DNA of 64,000 nucleotides from Boothiomyces macroporosus (GCA_027604185.1 JADGKB010000069.1:1-64000); one strand, 5' to 3'. Shown: positions 29,254-41,904, counted from the stretch's first letter. A program made the numbers and translations. The notes: a model not told the origin generated them from the sequence alone.

Positions 29254-30223
29254 ATGAATGAATTCATAAATACTAACGCTATAACTATATCTGCAACTAC
29301 GAGTGCGCTTATATCAGTATCCATTGGCTATCCAGTAATTTTTTGTTAAACAAAAGTTTGACTCAGTAAAAACAAGAATGCAGGCTTTTAAATATCCATC
29401 CGCCCTGTCTTGCATCAAGAGTACCTTTTATCATGAAGGTGTGTTGGGATTTTATCGTGGGATACTGCCGTTATTGGCATCATCTACCACTTTGCGCGCT
29501 ATTAGCTGGAACTTGTACAGCGGTGGAAAAGAACGAGTGAAAAAAGTAAATCTTGCATAACAAAGATATATCAAGATGACGGTGTTCTTGGTGCAGTGGT
29601 GCCGTCATTTATTGCTGGTGGAGGCACTGGTCTTACAATGTCCATCTTTGGTGCTCCAATCGAATTTATTAAAGTATATTGCAATTAAAAAAGGTCAGAA
29701 GACAGTTACAGAAAGTGGAGGAAGGGTCTGCAAGGTTGAAGAGTCTTGGAGGATGGATTGCACATGTCTATAGACAAGGCGGACTCTTTGGACTATATAG
29801 TACCTTTAATTAATTGTAGCTGGGTATAGAATCCATGCACCAATGGAAATCTTGGGGTGCGGCTCGTATTTTGCGATTTACGAAACTATTAAATATTATG
29901 GACCAAAAACAGAACATGGTACACCGCAGCATTGGGTTTCATTAGTAGGAGGAGGTATATCTGGAGCTCTATCCTGGGTACTAGTGTTCCCATTAGATGT
30001 GTAAGCATTCTTCTAAGCTAGTTTAAAATCAATAGTTCAGAAAGAGGCCTTCTCTGGACACGAAAAAAGCGTTTCCTATTACTTTACTGAGAGATACAAG
30101 GAATTTGGTGTAAGAGGCTTCTTTAGAGGAATGTCCATGCAGTTGATGAGATCAGTTCCAGTACACGCAATCAACTTTTATGTGTATGAAAATATGCTTC
30201 ACTTTTGCACCAATTATAAATAA
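29254..30223 (+). CDS. mitochondrial carrier family (SLC25) protein (copy 1)
   Basis: Six exons with introns 29335-29356 (22 nt), 29546-29565, 29674-29693, 29800-29819 (20 nt each) and 30001-30021 (21 nt) restore 288 aa, the standard size. Three repeats are visible: GYPFDSVKTRMQ, then a degenerate GAPIEFIKVRRQ, then VFPLDVLKSIVQ, each followed by the [GF]..GF.RG element (LGFYRGILP, GLFGLYTGY, RGFFRGM). Two introns interrupt carrier signature motifs exactly, so translation without splicing destroys the protein. It is an inner-membrane transporter; the RRQ contact region and overall pattern resemble the carnitine/ornithine-type branch, but substrate is not determined. Confidence 0.93.
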
Positions 30224-30241
30224 TATATATATATTTAGAGT

Positions 30242-32563
30242 TCAGCTCTTTACCGCTAGTGTAACATCAGGATCAAGTGTTTCAAAGTATTTCAATATTC
30301 CAAATATACCCACATGATCTCCAACCATCGTTCTCGAAATTAATATTTCATTAAATTCTTCCTTTTTCGCCCACCGAGGTTTGTAGAGGTACTTTTCGTC
30401 AACTGGTCTGTGTATTGTGTCAGTTACTTTTTCTTTAATTGCGGTTGTAAATGCTTGAAGAGAAGCGGTTCCTCGTTTCCTCTTTCCATTTACAACTTTT
30501 TGGGCAATGATTTCAATTTTCGCGTCTTTGTTATCCCTTACTTTCTCAAGGTACAGTATTCTGCCAGGCAAGTACATTGGCATTTTCGTGGTTTTCTTTT
30601 CCTTTTGTACTTTTTTCAGGTATGCGATTTCGCTTTCTTGCAAGATGGAATTGGTGCTGTCAGGTATGTTTCCATTTTGTGTCCTTTGAAGTAACGTCTT
30701 TCTATTTTCATTTGTTCTAAACCTGTTGATAACTGCAGAGCCAAAGATTCGATATTTTGGCAAGTTGCAGTTGCTTAAAAGTCTATGAATATCGAATTTC
30801 AATTTTTCCATAGTTTCATGAGTTGTTCGTGTTACAATGTCGTCACCGCATACCACTGAAATACAAAAGTTGTTAAAGAGCGGTGACGTTTTATCGTTTA
30901 CAACACTACCAGGCATAGAATATCCGTAGCATCTACTTTGGTAGTACCCTCGTTTGCGCAAGAAATAAGTGACCAGTGAAGCAACACCCTACAGTTAATT
31001 ATATTTACTGCTCCAAGAGAATGTCCACAAACTACAATTTGGTATTGCGATTCTCTTTGATTAGAGCTTTTCAATATTTTATCCAACAATTCTTTATCGC
31101 AAATTTCTTTGACAATATTAAGAGCAGTCTTTTTAAATCCGGAATGAACCAAATAGTTTTCTGCCCCATCCAAGTCTTCATCAAGAATAACAGGATCAAA
31201 TTGCAAATCTACTAGTATATCTGCTGCACTATAAGTTCCTCTGATGGCAATTACAATTGAGCTCCAGTCATGATCAAGTGAAATCATGTACGGGGACCTG
31301 AATAAATCATTACTTAAAGAGAAATGGATCAACATGTCTAGTTTTCCAGTGATCTCGTTATCCAATTGAATATATGCCATATTTGCATAGTGTGAGAAAT
31401 GAAGAATGTCGATGATATCTGATTGTTTCAAATCCTGCTTCTCCAAAGGCACTGCAAACGAATATGAAGAAAAATTCCAGTCGTTCACATCCCCCTTTGT
31501 ATTTAAAGACTCTTCTGTTTCTATGGAGGTAAATGATCTGAATTTGTTTCCACCGCTTTTTGACAGTTCACTTGCTGAATCAGTGAATCGTCTCGGGGAT
31601 TTTTGGGATTTGCTTGAAGTGTTTGATTTCAGTGAAGTCTTACTTGGCTGTCTTTTCACAACAGCTATTTCAGATATATCCGTGTCCTTTCCAGCTTCTT
31701 CAATAGGGTCATTCAGCACACTTTTTCCATCGCTTATAGATAATGAATTGTTGCTAGCACTTTGCATGATCTTTTCTTCAGTCTGGAACAATGATTTAAA
31801 TGCCAAATATAATTTCTGTTCTCTTTTCAATAGTATTAATCCAACAGCTAAATCAGTCAAACTCCAATCGATATCTTTGTAATACTCTGCTAATGCTGAA
31901 GCTACGTCTGCTATTACAGTTTCACTATCTGTGGAATCAAGTGCTGGTGAACATAGCCATTCAATTCTTCTTTTCCATAGTTTCATGTATTTTCCAAAAT
32001 TCGTACTGGCGCGTCTTTTGGATCTTGAATTGTACATGAAAAATACTACAAAGAATATGAAAAATGACGAGGAAATGAATGCCATGATTGTGACCATCTT
32101 TACCAAATTTAGATTGAATGGAATACACTGTGTGCTGAGCTGGAAGGCATTCTTTTGAAAATAGGCAACTATAATACCGTATACTTGTAGCAGATATTCA
32201 ATAAACATTAATATCGCTTCGATATGACCAAGCGGCCCCATTAATTTCCTTCTTGGCCCAGGACTGCAAACTGTACCAGACATGGAGCATATCACACACG
32301 CCAGTTCGGATAGAAATTGAATACAAGAAAGGATCAGATATGCAGCTAGATATAAACCAAGAGTATTCAGCATATCGCAGCGATCTTTAAGAGCAAAGTA
32401 AAGAGCTATGGATAATATGGGGATTCTACGTTAAAGGGTGATTACGATATACACCGAAATAGCAAGACAAAAGTCGCAGGGAAATACAGATCATCCGGTG
32501 ATAGCTCTATCCTTCTGTAACAGAAGAGGTATCTTGGCTACTTGTGAGAAATATGAATACCAT
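30242..32563 (-). CDS. sn-1-specific diacylglycerol lipase (DAGL) homologue A (copy 1)
   Basis: Four exons: 32563-32561 (ATG only), 32537-32446, 32425-31009, 30988-30242, with introns of 23, 20 and 20 nt, give 752 aa. The join after the initiator gives MPRYLFCYRRIELSPDDLYFP, closely matching the start of animal DAGL. Four N-terminal TM helices, then DVASALAEYYKDIDWSLTDLAVGLILLKREQ, a Ser-rich insert, and the class-3 lipase core: HYANMAYIQLD, VIAIRGTYSAADILVDL, the nucleophile elbow GHSLGA (intron right after it), GYSMPGSVVN, Asp in CGDDIVTR, and His in ISRTMVGDHVGIFG. The enzyme releases 2-acylglycerol from DAG at membranes. Paralogue B lies at 61176-63740. Confidence 0.93.
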
Positions 32564-32850
32564 TTGCGGAAACGGAAGGTAAACATCTTACGTGGATTTT
32601 TGTTTGTTTAAGCTTCCAACATGGCACCAGGTTTCACAAGAAAATTACAATTCTAAAATGAGATAATTATCCCCTTTTGTTGATCATGGAATGCTTGTGC
32701 TTAACAGACGAGGGGAGATGCGCCGGTAGAACATATTTGACACTCAATTCCGACTAGTATAAACTGGAATCCTCACTTGATGTGCACTTGACATTGGAAA
32801 CAACCAAGGGATGTAACTGAAATTGGACCCAACCATTCTTGGAAAAAATA

Positions 32851-33528
32851 ATGAAAATCAAGTACCTGCTAAACACACTGGAACAGCCATTGAATATCCC
32901 TAATATCCCCAAAATGATGGTGTCCACGAGGCAGCTTTCTGGAATATCAGGGTAACGAGTTTTCTAATTTAGCCCTGAAGAATTTCAAAATCCAATTTCA
33001 AATTATAGCTCCAAAACAAATTCTTTTCATTCACTGGCTTTCCATGATACCCAATTAGTAGGTTATGTCTTGGCGACGTTCTATTCTACCACTCCGCTGT
33101 TGTTTGGCTCAAAATCCTATGTCCCAAATTTAAACGGAGATACCTTGATGATAAATGAAATTGCAGTGATGAAAAATCAACAGGGGAACGGGATAGCATC
33201 AAAATTACTTGATTTCACTCTGGCCCAATCCAAAAGCTCTCCTACAAACATTGAGTTTTCTATATTATCTACCAATATTTCTTCAGAAACGCTGTTTACA
33301 AAGTTTGCTGAAAGGCATGGCAATAATATTACCATTGGAGCTGAAGCGTGTACAGAGTGGGGCACTTACTTTGACTGGACAGTCAACATCAATAAATCGA
33401 ACCAAAAACAAAAGCTAGAGATACTGAATCCATGGCTCAATACATTTGGCATTGGCTGGCAGACCTACTTGGACAGGCGAAGCTTGATTACCCGCTCTAG
33501 GGCCAGACAGGAAAAAAGAAGAATATAA
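32851..33528 (+). CDS. GNAT-family N-acetyltransferase (copy 1)
   Basis: Two exons (32851-32951, 32973-33528) with a 21-nt intron give 218 aa. The join reads SGISG|PEEFQNPISNY and continues open. The acetyl-CoA-binding signature is present as INEIAVMKNQQGNGIASKLLDFTL (Q-x-x-G-x-G/A), preceded by a central strand VGYVLATFYSTTP. The 3n-length intron carries an in-frame TAA. Substrate is not evident. The C-terminal tail is basic (SRARQEKRRI). Start at 32851 is the furthest upstream in-frame ATG; inner Mets near 32920 are alternatives. Confidence 0.78.
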
Positions 33529-33659
33529 TTCATCTTTACTTGTTTCATTCATCTTTGCTCGTTTCATTCTGTACCATTCTGGATCGTTTTGATGACACAT
33601 TTTCGAGTCACCAACTAAAGCCTGAATTTGTCCAGATTTTTTTTCAAAAATATAAATCA

Positions 33660-34703
33660 ATGAACGAAAATACTCCAGCTTATTACCCACCGTTGCTGTT
33701 AGAATCCCTAGGAGGAGGAAAACGCCCCATCAAGACAGTAGATATTTCTAATCGTCAGGTTTCAAAGACACCTCCCACGAATATCCAAAAACCACGCCAG
33801 TTGAGATCAAGATCCAGAGAGCGGTCTCTCACACCAGGCATTTACGGATCTCCATCATCAACTAATCTACCCCTTGATGAGGACGCTCCTCCAACCACAA
33901 TGCTCTTCTCGTCTTCCCCTACGAAAAGGTCAACACCAAAACTAAATTTATCTACACAGTCTACGCCAGTCCATACTCCGCATTCGATGCACACACCTGG
34001 GTCGCACATGTCTGTGGATAACTTGAATACACCCGTCTCGATTTTGAATGGGACTACTATAACGGTAATTGGAATTCCACCGCATAGACATGAATTTATT
34101 AAAAAAATGTTTATGGAGCTGGGACCTGTTGCATATATCAATTTACAAGAAGGAAGGAATTATATGGTCGTGACCTACTTACATTCATCAACCGTGGAAC
34201 AGGCTTTGCGATACGATGGGAAAACCTTTGACGATTCATGGGTTATCGTTGTGCGAGTTGGTGATGCATTCAATACCCACCTAGGAAAAGATTCTGAACA
34301 AAAGAGCGTTGGCTCTGAACGCAAAGATAGCATTATTTCAAGTGAAAGAAAAAGCGAAATTGGAACCGAAAAGAAACTGGGATTGGAATCACCTTCTGCA
34401 TATATGGAAACACCATCCAAGTTAAAGCCAAAAAGAAGTCTTGTTTTGACTGAAGCCAGTTTGATGACACCTGCAAAGCCAATTAAACCGATTCTAAAGG
34501 AAACTAGAGCACAAAATTACCCTACTATACACGAAGACCCTGTTGTTATTGCTCAGCCGCAGCATTTCGAACCAGACCAGAATGAAAACCTTTACCCTAC
34601 CATTGACCTCCAACAAGAACGAAGCGAGCACAGACAGGTTACTTTGAATATGAAATCATCTGGTATATTTGAAAGAATATCAGATTTGATTTTTGGTTGG
34701 TAA
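33660..34703 (+). CDS. nucleoporin Nup53/Nup35 family, MPPN RRM-like domain (copy 1)
   Basis: 347 aa from ATG 33660 (frame open upstream but the start gives the usual short N-terminus). A Ser/Thr/Pro-rich region with many TP/SP sites precedes an MPPN domain (TVIGIPPHRHEFIKKMFMELGP, YMVVTYLHSSTVEQALRYDGKTF). A second disordered region leads to a C-terminal amphipathic helix, SSGIFERISDLIFGW, the conserved membrane-binding end of Nup53/Nup35. The family is an inner-ring nuclear pore component that dimerises through the MPPN domain. Convergent with coronin; stop codons are 35 bp apart. Confidence 0.9.
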   Translation: MNENTPAYYPPLLLESLGGGKRPIKTVDISNRQVSKTPPTNIQKPRQLRSRSRERSLTPGIYGSPSSTNLPLDEDAPPTTMLFSSSPTKRSTPKLNLSTQSTPVHTPHSMHTPGSHMSVDNLNTPVSILNGTTITVIGIPPHRHEFIKKMFMELGPVAYINLQEGRNYMVVTYLHSSTVEQALRYDGKTFDDSWVIVVRVGDAFNTHLGKDSEQKSVGSERKDSIISSERKSEIGTEKKLGLESPSAYMETPSKLKPKRSLVLTEASLMTPAKPIKPILKETRAQNYPTIHEDPVVIAQPQHFEPDQNENLYPTIDLQQERSEHRQVTLNMKSSGIFERISDLIFGW

Positions 34704-34738
34704 TAAAAGTATATTTGATTATAAACGAAACCAAAAGT

Positions 34739-36273
<1,535 letters not shown>

Positions 36274-36687
36274 TTTTGCAAAAGTTGGCTTGTCAATTTG
36301 CTTTGTTTAAAAGGCGCAACAAAGAAATAATTGCATTTAAATAATCAATAAAATCCATAGGCGGAAAGGAAATTTACATTTGTTGATGTAATCCAGAGTC
36401 TAAGCTTGATCTGATGGGCGGATTTTAACCCGTACGCGCGCCATTACTTTTTGTATTGGATTAGCATGGGTTATACTAGAATAAAGGGAAATGAAATCCC
36501 GTGAGAATATCCTGCTTAATAGAGAGTAGTCGCAAGGCTAAACGATTTATATTAAATGCTCAGTACTAATTGCGGATTTATATGCTCTAATTGGTGTTTT
36601 TGAAGGGATTGCACTGTTTAGGCTTAGCTGCCTGTTTGATGTCAGCCACAAAGTGAAAAAGCTGGGTGGCTAAACTTCAACCAAAAA
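36274..36687. other. divergent intergenic region, copy 1
   Basis: 414 bp between the divergent coronin and membrane-protein genes. Contains a small GC-rich patch (cccgtacgcgcgcc) in otherwise AT-rich DNA. No gene seen. Copy 2 is 54256-54669. Confidence 0.5.
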
Positions 36688-37425
36688 ATGAAGGATACAG
36701 AGGATGTAGCAGAGAATACAACTGTTGTATCCGCTAGTAGAGGAATTGTCGAATCATTTCAACCCCAAATAGAAAAAGCCATTTATCGAGGCAAATTCAG
36801 TTATTTCATTGATTCTGTGTTGCTGTTGGTTAATATTTCTTCATTCACATTTCTGATCATGTATTGTTACAAAGTGTTTCAATTGGGCGAATTGCAGTAT
36901 GTCAGCTGGAAGATTTTGTTTTGTTTGTTTACTGGGATATTTCTAGAGCGAATCTATGCAATTATTGTGGGGTTGGTGAGAGTCCAATTCAGTTCATGGA
37001 TATACAAGCTTCTCTTTATAGTGTTAACCGTACCTGGTAATTTTGTCTTTATTCAGGAAACACACAGATGCTGTTTCTCAGTCTGTATCCCTATGACAGG
37101 AAAAAGAATATGATTAGAGTGCGAGTAATGGTAATTGTATGTAATCCAGGTTGCAACGATCGTCGGGAGTATTTTGCAAGCGTTTGCCTTGTTTTACACC
37201 CTATTTGATGCCCAAACTTACTGCAAGAGGTTCCCACAAAGTGATTATTGCGGAAACACACCGGATGCCTCATCAAACCGACAGCAGCTGATAATCAGAG
37301 GTGTAGTAGCAATAGTCGGTGGGTTCATCACTTGGCAGTTTATTGTAATCGAGTTGATCAAAGACTTTTGTTGCATCGTTCCATACGAGGACTGGAAGCG
37401 CAACAAGGAAACCCAAGAAATATAA
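36688..37425 (+). CDS. polytopic membrane protein, unrecognised (copy 1)
   Basis: Three exons with introns 37037-37056 (20 nt, GTAATTTTGTCTTTATTCAG) and 37131-37149 (19 nt, GTAATTGTATGTAATCCAG) give 232 aa. The N-terminus is cytosolic-looking, then about five hydrophobic helices (IDSVLLLVNISSFTFLIMYCY, ILFCLFTGIFLERIYAIIVGL, IYKLLFIVLTVPG, VATIVGSILQAFALFYTLF, IIRGVVAIVGGFITWQFIVI). A luminal loop with three Cys (YCKRFPQSDYCGNTP) and a KR-N-K tail complete it. The splice joins keep TM segments continuous, supporting the model. No family assigned. Confidence 0.72.
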
Positions 37426-37526
37426 ATAGAATTGTATCTCTTTTTTAATCTGTATCTCTTTGATGATATTGTAATACAATTCATTAAATTTGACGAGCGA
37501 AATTTTCAAATATTTTCCAAATTGAA

Positions 37527-38436
37527 ATGCTTCGCAATTTCAGAAGACAGGTCGTATTCTCTGTAGGATTCGTAGGAGCAACATTCACCATTGGTATCCG
37601 TTATTAATGCAGCCCATATTCACAGGTCGAATGAATTAGTGGAGGAAATGAAAAGCAACAGACTTCAAATTCTACATTTGTTTGAGCCATCGCAATATCT
37701 TTTAAAGCTGGACGAAAGGCAGAACGTATTTCAGCGTATCCGAACCATAGCAATCAACAAATACCGGGAATTATCAGACTCTCAGAAACTGTGTCTACCG
37801 ATAATTGCCATAAATTCATTGGTGTTTCTTGGTAATTGTTGTTGACATAGCTTGGCAATTCCCTAGGAATCACAGATTTATGGAGAGATACTTTATGCAT
37901 ACGCCCAGTTCATCTCCCATAACGATATTCACTTCAACGATTTCTCACAGGACAGCCTTGCATTTTGGTTTGAATATGGTGGCATTATTTTCATTCTTTC
38001 CGTCGTATCAATACCGTAGCGGATTCAGTGATCAACAAATGATTGCGTTCTATCTATCGACATGTGTATTGAGCAGTCTTGGGTCTGTATTTTCTACGAT
38101 ATATTTAAGAAGGGCGATATTGCCATCACTTGGAGCCAGCGGGGGTAACTCTTTATTAATCAAGGCATTTTTGGGCTAATTAGTGGAATGGCATCTTTAA
38201 ACCCAAATGGCAAAGTCTACCTCGTCTTCCTCCCAGGGCAGGAATTTGAAATGAGACAGGTAGTACCTCTTTTGATTGGTTTTGATTTTCTCGGACTTGT
38301 CCTTGGTTGGCGCGTTTTAGACCATGCTGCTCATTTGGGTGGTGCACTTTACGGTTGGTTTTACACAAATTATGGTTATCAGTGGTGGTCCAAAATACAA
38401 ACAAGCCTATTAAAGTGGAGAACCACTAATAAATAA
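37527..38436 (+). CDS. mitochondrial rhomboid protease, PARL/Pcp1 type (copy 1)
   Basis: Four exons with introns 37594-37612 (19), 37832-37850 (19) and 38145-38164 (20) give 283 aa. A basic N-terminus (MLRNFRRQVVFSVGF) suits mitochondrial import. Rhomboid landmarks: HRTALHFGLNMVAL (oxyanion-side His/Asn), the active-site SLGASGGIFG with the nucleophile Ser (intron 3 lies inside this motif), and the catalytic His in GWRVLDHAAHLGGALYG. The LGWR-DHAAHLGGAL block is closest to PARL. The intramembrane serine protease cleaves inner-membrane proteins such as dynamin-like or kinase substrates; targets here are unknown. Confidence 0.92.
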
Positions 38437-38698
38437 TGATTACTATTTAAAGCCTCAAAGAAAATGGTATTGTTTTTTGGTGCCACAATATTCGCCAAGT
38501 CGTGTATGACAGCAATGGGAACGTGACTTTGCAATCAAAACCAACCTTTAGAGTATTTAATCGCTACTAAATGTACTATCCTTTGTTCAATTTGGTTTAA
38601 TTTGTCTCCGTTCAGTTGTTTCAGTGACACTCGGCTCATGAGTGGGCTCAAACAAGTGGTGTTTTAAATGCCAAAGGAATTTGTAAACAATTTGAAAG

Positions 38699-40324
38699 AT
38701 GAAAATCACTCTATTTTTAATAGGAGTATTATTTGCGAAAAGGCACCATCATGGAGAACATGGTGATGATGGATCCTCACAGAATGGAATCAACAAAGTA
38801 CTTCCCGACTCGAACGTACCAAGTACACCAATATCTCAAATACCCCAAGGAGGAGATGATGATAACAATACAGGCATTCAGTCCAGTAGAAACGAAGATC
38901 AAAAATCATCCCCTCCCAATATTCCTATGTCGATACCCCAACCTCCAACACCTCAACCACAACCCCAGCCTGGAAATATTCCTATATCGCCAGGGAGTAG
39001 TCCTCCAAACACGGATGATGGTCCAGGAATATTTGTAATGTCAAGTGATGACGAAGATGAACATGGGGAATTTGGTGGTCACAGAAAGCATCATCATGAT
39101 GATGGGCTGGGTAGAAATCAACTTGCTTCTGAAACAGTTCCAGTAGCCACTATAACTGCAAATCCGGTTGTGCAGTTACCTATTGCAGGTTCAAATTCAA
39201 ACGACAATTCTACGTCTTCTGATGACGATGCAAGCAAGAAAGGCAAAGATGCGGCTAAACAGGCAGTTCAGACTCCTATTGTATTTGCCTCGTTATTGGC
39301 TATGCTCATATTGCTACCCGCCTTTTTTGCAGGATTCAAATATTATTACAACAAAAAATATAGGAACGAACATGCACCAAGTAGAGAATCAAAAGAGTTT
39401 GATGATTTAGCGATGCCTCCTCCAGCACTGATGCGATTGTCTTTGGAAAATATGGGGAAACCGCGACGAGTGGATAGTGGGGGTTTGAATCCTTTAGGTT
39501 TCGGCTCTAATGGGTCTGATTCAGAATCACTTGTAAACTCTGATGAATACATGCCTAGAGTTGGAAGTGGGTTGTCACTTGGGAGTAGTGTAGTTAGAAA
39601 CAGTAATCTAACTAGTGCTCGAAATAGTAATGTTGTTCAAAATGATTTAAATACTCCTATGGAAGCAGGAAGAGAGAAGAGGTACTCAGCCCAAGTTGAT
39701 CGTCAATCCATTAATTTTAATAGATTGTCTGTTGGCTCGAGTAAAGTTGGAAACGACAGCTTGACGAGAAAAGAAGTCAAGCTTTCAATGGCAAGTGTTG
39801 GTACGCCTTCTCCTTTACGGTTTTCAAATACGTCTGGCCCTATTGAGCCATCCAAACCAGTATCTTTTGGGATTTCCGGAGTAGAAAAGAGATACTCTCC
39901 TTCTCCTTTACGCTTATCAGAGCTGTCCGGACCTATTTCATCCAACATTGAAGCATCAGCAGTACAACTCGCACCGGTATCCGAGTTGGTAGCTTCCTCG
40001 CCGACAGCTGCAGGAATGTCTCCTACTCCTTTAAGATTTTCAAATGTATCTGGGCCAAGAATTTCTTCATCAGATGTTCAGCTAGATTCCCCATATGGAG
40101 TTGGTGCAAGTCCAACAATGAACTCTCCTGTACATTCTCGAGAAGCAACTCTAGGATTTTCACCGACCCTGCCTCAAAGCCCTGTAACACATTCGCCAGT
40201 TGGAAGAATGAACACATTCTCGTTTGTCTCAGTAGAGCGGGATGATCCTCTTCAAAATACACTTGGAGAGCAATCACTTTATGAAAAGTTGCAACAAATA
40301 TACGACCCTAAAAATTCAATGTAA
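38699..40324 (+). CDS. single-pass membrane protein with Ser/Pro-rich tail (copy 1)
   Basis: 541 aa, single exon. Hydrophobic leader (MKITLFLIGVLFA), a disordered His/Asp/Pro-rich outer region of about 180 residues, one TM helix (PIVFASLLAMLILLPAFFAGF), then a long cytosolic tail rich in Ser, Pro and Gly. Three copies of an [ST]PLR[FL]S-x-x-SGP motif are spaced along the tail (SPLRFSNTSGP, SPLRLSELSGP, TPLRFSNVSGP), together with many SP/TP sites. The architecture resembles fungal cell-surface sensors or adhesin-like proteins, but no family is recognised. Translation start choice is natural (first Met, signal-like). Confidence 0.72.
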   Translation: MKITLFLIGVLFAKRHHHGEHGDDGSSQNGINKVLPDSNVPSTPISQIPQGGDDDNNTGIQSSRNEDQKSSPPNIPMSIPQPPTPQPQPQPGNIPISPGSSPPNTDDGPGIFVMSSDDEDEHGEFGGHRKHHHDDGLGRNQLASETVPVATITANPVVQLPIAGSNSNDNSTSSDDDASKKGKDAAKQAVQTPIVFASLLAMLILLPAFFAGFKYYYNKKYRNEHAPSRESKEFDDLAMPPPALMRLSLENMGKPRRVDSGGLNPLGFGSNGSDSESLVNSDEYMPRVGSGLSLGSSVVRNSNLTSARNSNVVQNDLNTPMEAGREKRYSAQVDRQSINFNRLSVGSSKVGNDSLTRKEVKLSMASVGTPSPLRFSNTSGPIEPSKPVSFGISGVEKRYSPSPLRLSELSGPISSNIEASAVQLAPVSELVASSPTAAGMSPTPLRFSNVSGPRISSSDVQLDSPYGVGASPTMNSPVHSREATLGFSPTLPQSPVTHSPVGRMNTFSFVSVERDDPLQNTLGEQSLYEKLQQIYDPKNSM

Positions 40325-40356
40325 ATAAAATCCAATTTGAGAAATTATCATTAATT

Positions 40357-40631
40357 ATGCAGAGCGTCTTGAAATTGTACTGGTCTTCAAACAGGCTCTG
40401 TTTCGTTTCAAGTAACTCACTCTCTATGTGGTGGGAACATTCAACAACTGGAACACATGTGCAGGTATTCCTTGCCTATACAGGTTAATTTGAACAATAG
40501 CGGCGAGTAGAACCCTATTCGATATGGATCCTCGACTGGAACAAGCTGTAACAACCCAAAATGGTATCCTGGATCAAACTTGGACTATCAAGGCACTGCT
40601 CTTGAAACTGAATACGCTTCTTATTGAATAA
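40357..40631 (+). CDS. possible 85-aa gene with a 17-nt intron (copy 1)
   Basis: Tentative. ATG 40357 opens a frame (MQSVLKLYWSSNRLCFVSS) that joins, by removing GTTAATTTGAACAATAG (40484-40500, 17 nt), to a frame ending DPRLEQAVTTQNGILDQTW...LNTLLIE and stop at 40631. Length and fit between two gene ends (32 and 27 bp gaps) are like its neighbours. A 17-nt intron would be shorter than any other here, and a 19-nt alternative (40465-40483) leads quickly to a stop. Product unknown. Copy 2 is 58339-58613. Confidence 0.3.
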
Positions 40632-40658
40632 ACATTAAAGAATTTCAATTTACTTTTT

Positions 40659-41775
40659 TTAAAATAGCAATTCATCTTTTGGCAAGAGATCATTCCATTC
40701 TGGAAGACATTCCTTTACAAAATAATCACGCTTCTCTTCAAATGTTCTAAATCTAGAGACATCTGCAATTACTAATTCCAGTAATAAGTGGTTTTTTGTG
40801 CATAGCAGAAATTGGTATAATGTAGGTGCAAGTGATATCTTTCCTGTTTTTCTATTGTATTCAATCCATTCAATCAGGTTTTGATCGCCTTTTGACGAAT
40901 TGCATGTACTACAAGATTTGACTTTGACAGTCCCTTTTCTTGTGGTTGGTATAACATGATCAGTTGTCAATCTTTTTTGTTCCCCACAGTAAATACATTC
41001 ATATTCTTCATTAAAGAACTCTAATTCCAACGGTTTAGTATAAACCCTGTTAATAGGATTCTTGAATTCAATACTTTGTGCTTTCACATAAGACTGCAGT
41101 AGACTCAAAGCTTCTTCTTTCTTTTCTACTTTTTCATAATCAATGTTTAGCAAATCAGTGATAAATGTGATTGGTTCATCTTCAATAAATTCATCTTGTT
41201 TAGTTTCCTTTTTTTTAAAATAGCCCCATGCAGGTTCTCTGCTTCTATTCCTTTCATGTTTTAGGTTTGACAGAGTTGGGGGTTTACTTTTTTGACGATT
41301 ATACTGGTAGATCATGTGTTGTTCTCCAGCAGAATACCTCCTAATAAGTATATTTTCATCTCCATATTCCAAAGCACTTGTACCAGGATCTTGATCATAA
41401 TATCTAGATTGCCCAAAGGTTTCGCTTTGATGCTTGCTAAATTGGTCATTCGAGTAATCTTTAGTCTTGCTGGAATATGATTTAGTCACTATCTGTGGTT
41501 CCCTTTTGGTCATTTTCTTGAAAGTAGGAAGAGGATCATCATCGGAATCTATAATTTCTATTGGTTCAGCCATAAGCTTCTCTTTTGCCTGCTTTTTAAT
41601 TGGAGGCTTTATCCTCGTTGGCCGCATGGCAGCTGGTGGATCCAAATAAGCAAGTAATTTGGATTCAGTCTTTTCTTTTGACTGATATTTATCATTGGTA
41701 TTTTTCCTGGGTATAGTACCAAAATAAGCAGATATCTTTGGTTTTGTTTTGGTATCTAAAGTACGAGTAATTTCA
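40659..41775 (-). pseudogene. HNH protein gene, 5'-truncated by the duplication junction (copy 1)
   Basis: Holds only the C-terminal half of the 695-aa protein encoded in full at 58641-60728. Reading upstream, the frame reaches the junction at 41775/41776 and meets a TAG at once in the foreign sequence. The first 300-odd residues and the promoter are missing. The HNH motif remains intact, so a shortened product is possible from an internal Met, but expression is unlikely. Confidence 0.85.
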
Positions 41776-41904
41776 GACTACACCGCAGACGAAAAAGACC
41801 TTCATCGTGATATATACAAGAAAGGCTGAGACCCAGGCAGCCGGAATCACAGGTGGAATCTTGACAGTACTAGTAGCAGCAATGAAAGGCCCACTGTAAT
41901 ACAA
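41773..41904 (-). other. hydrophobic ORF truncated at the junction
   Basis: Copy 2 of the ORF at 23668-23922. After 43 codons the frame crosses the junction and stops immediately (TGA at 41775-41773). Confidence 0.4.

Noticed and set aside
31406..31882. 158-aa plus-strand ORF (and copy at 49388)
   Set aside because: Antisense shadow of the DAG lipase A linker region.
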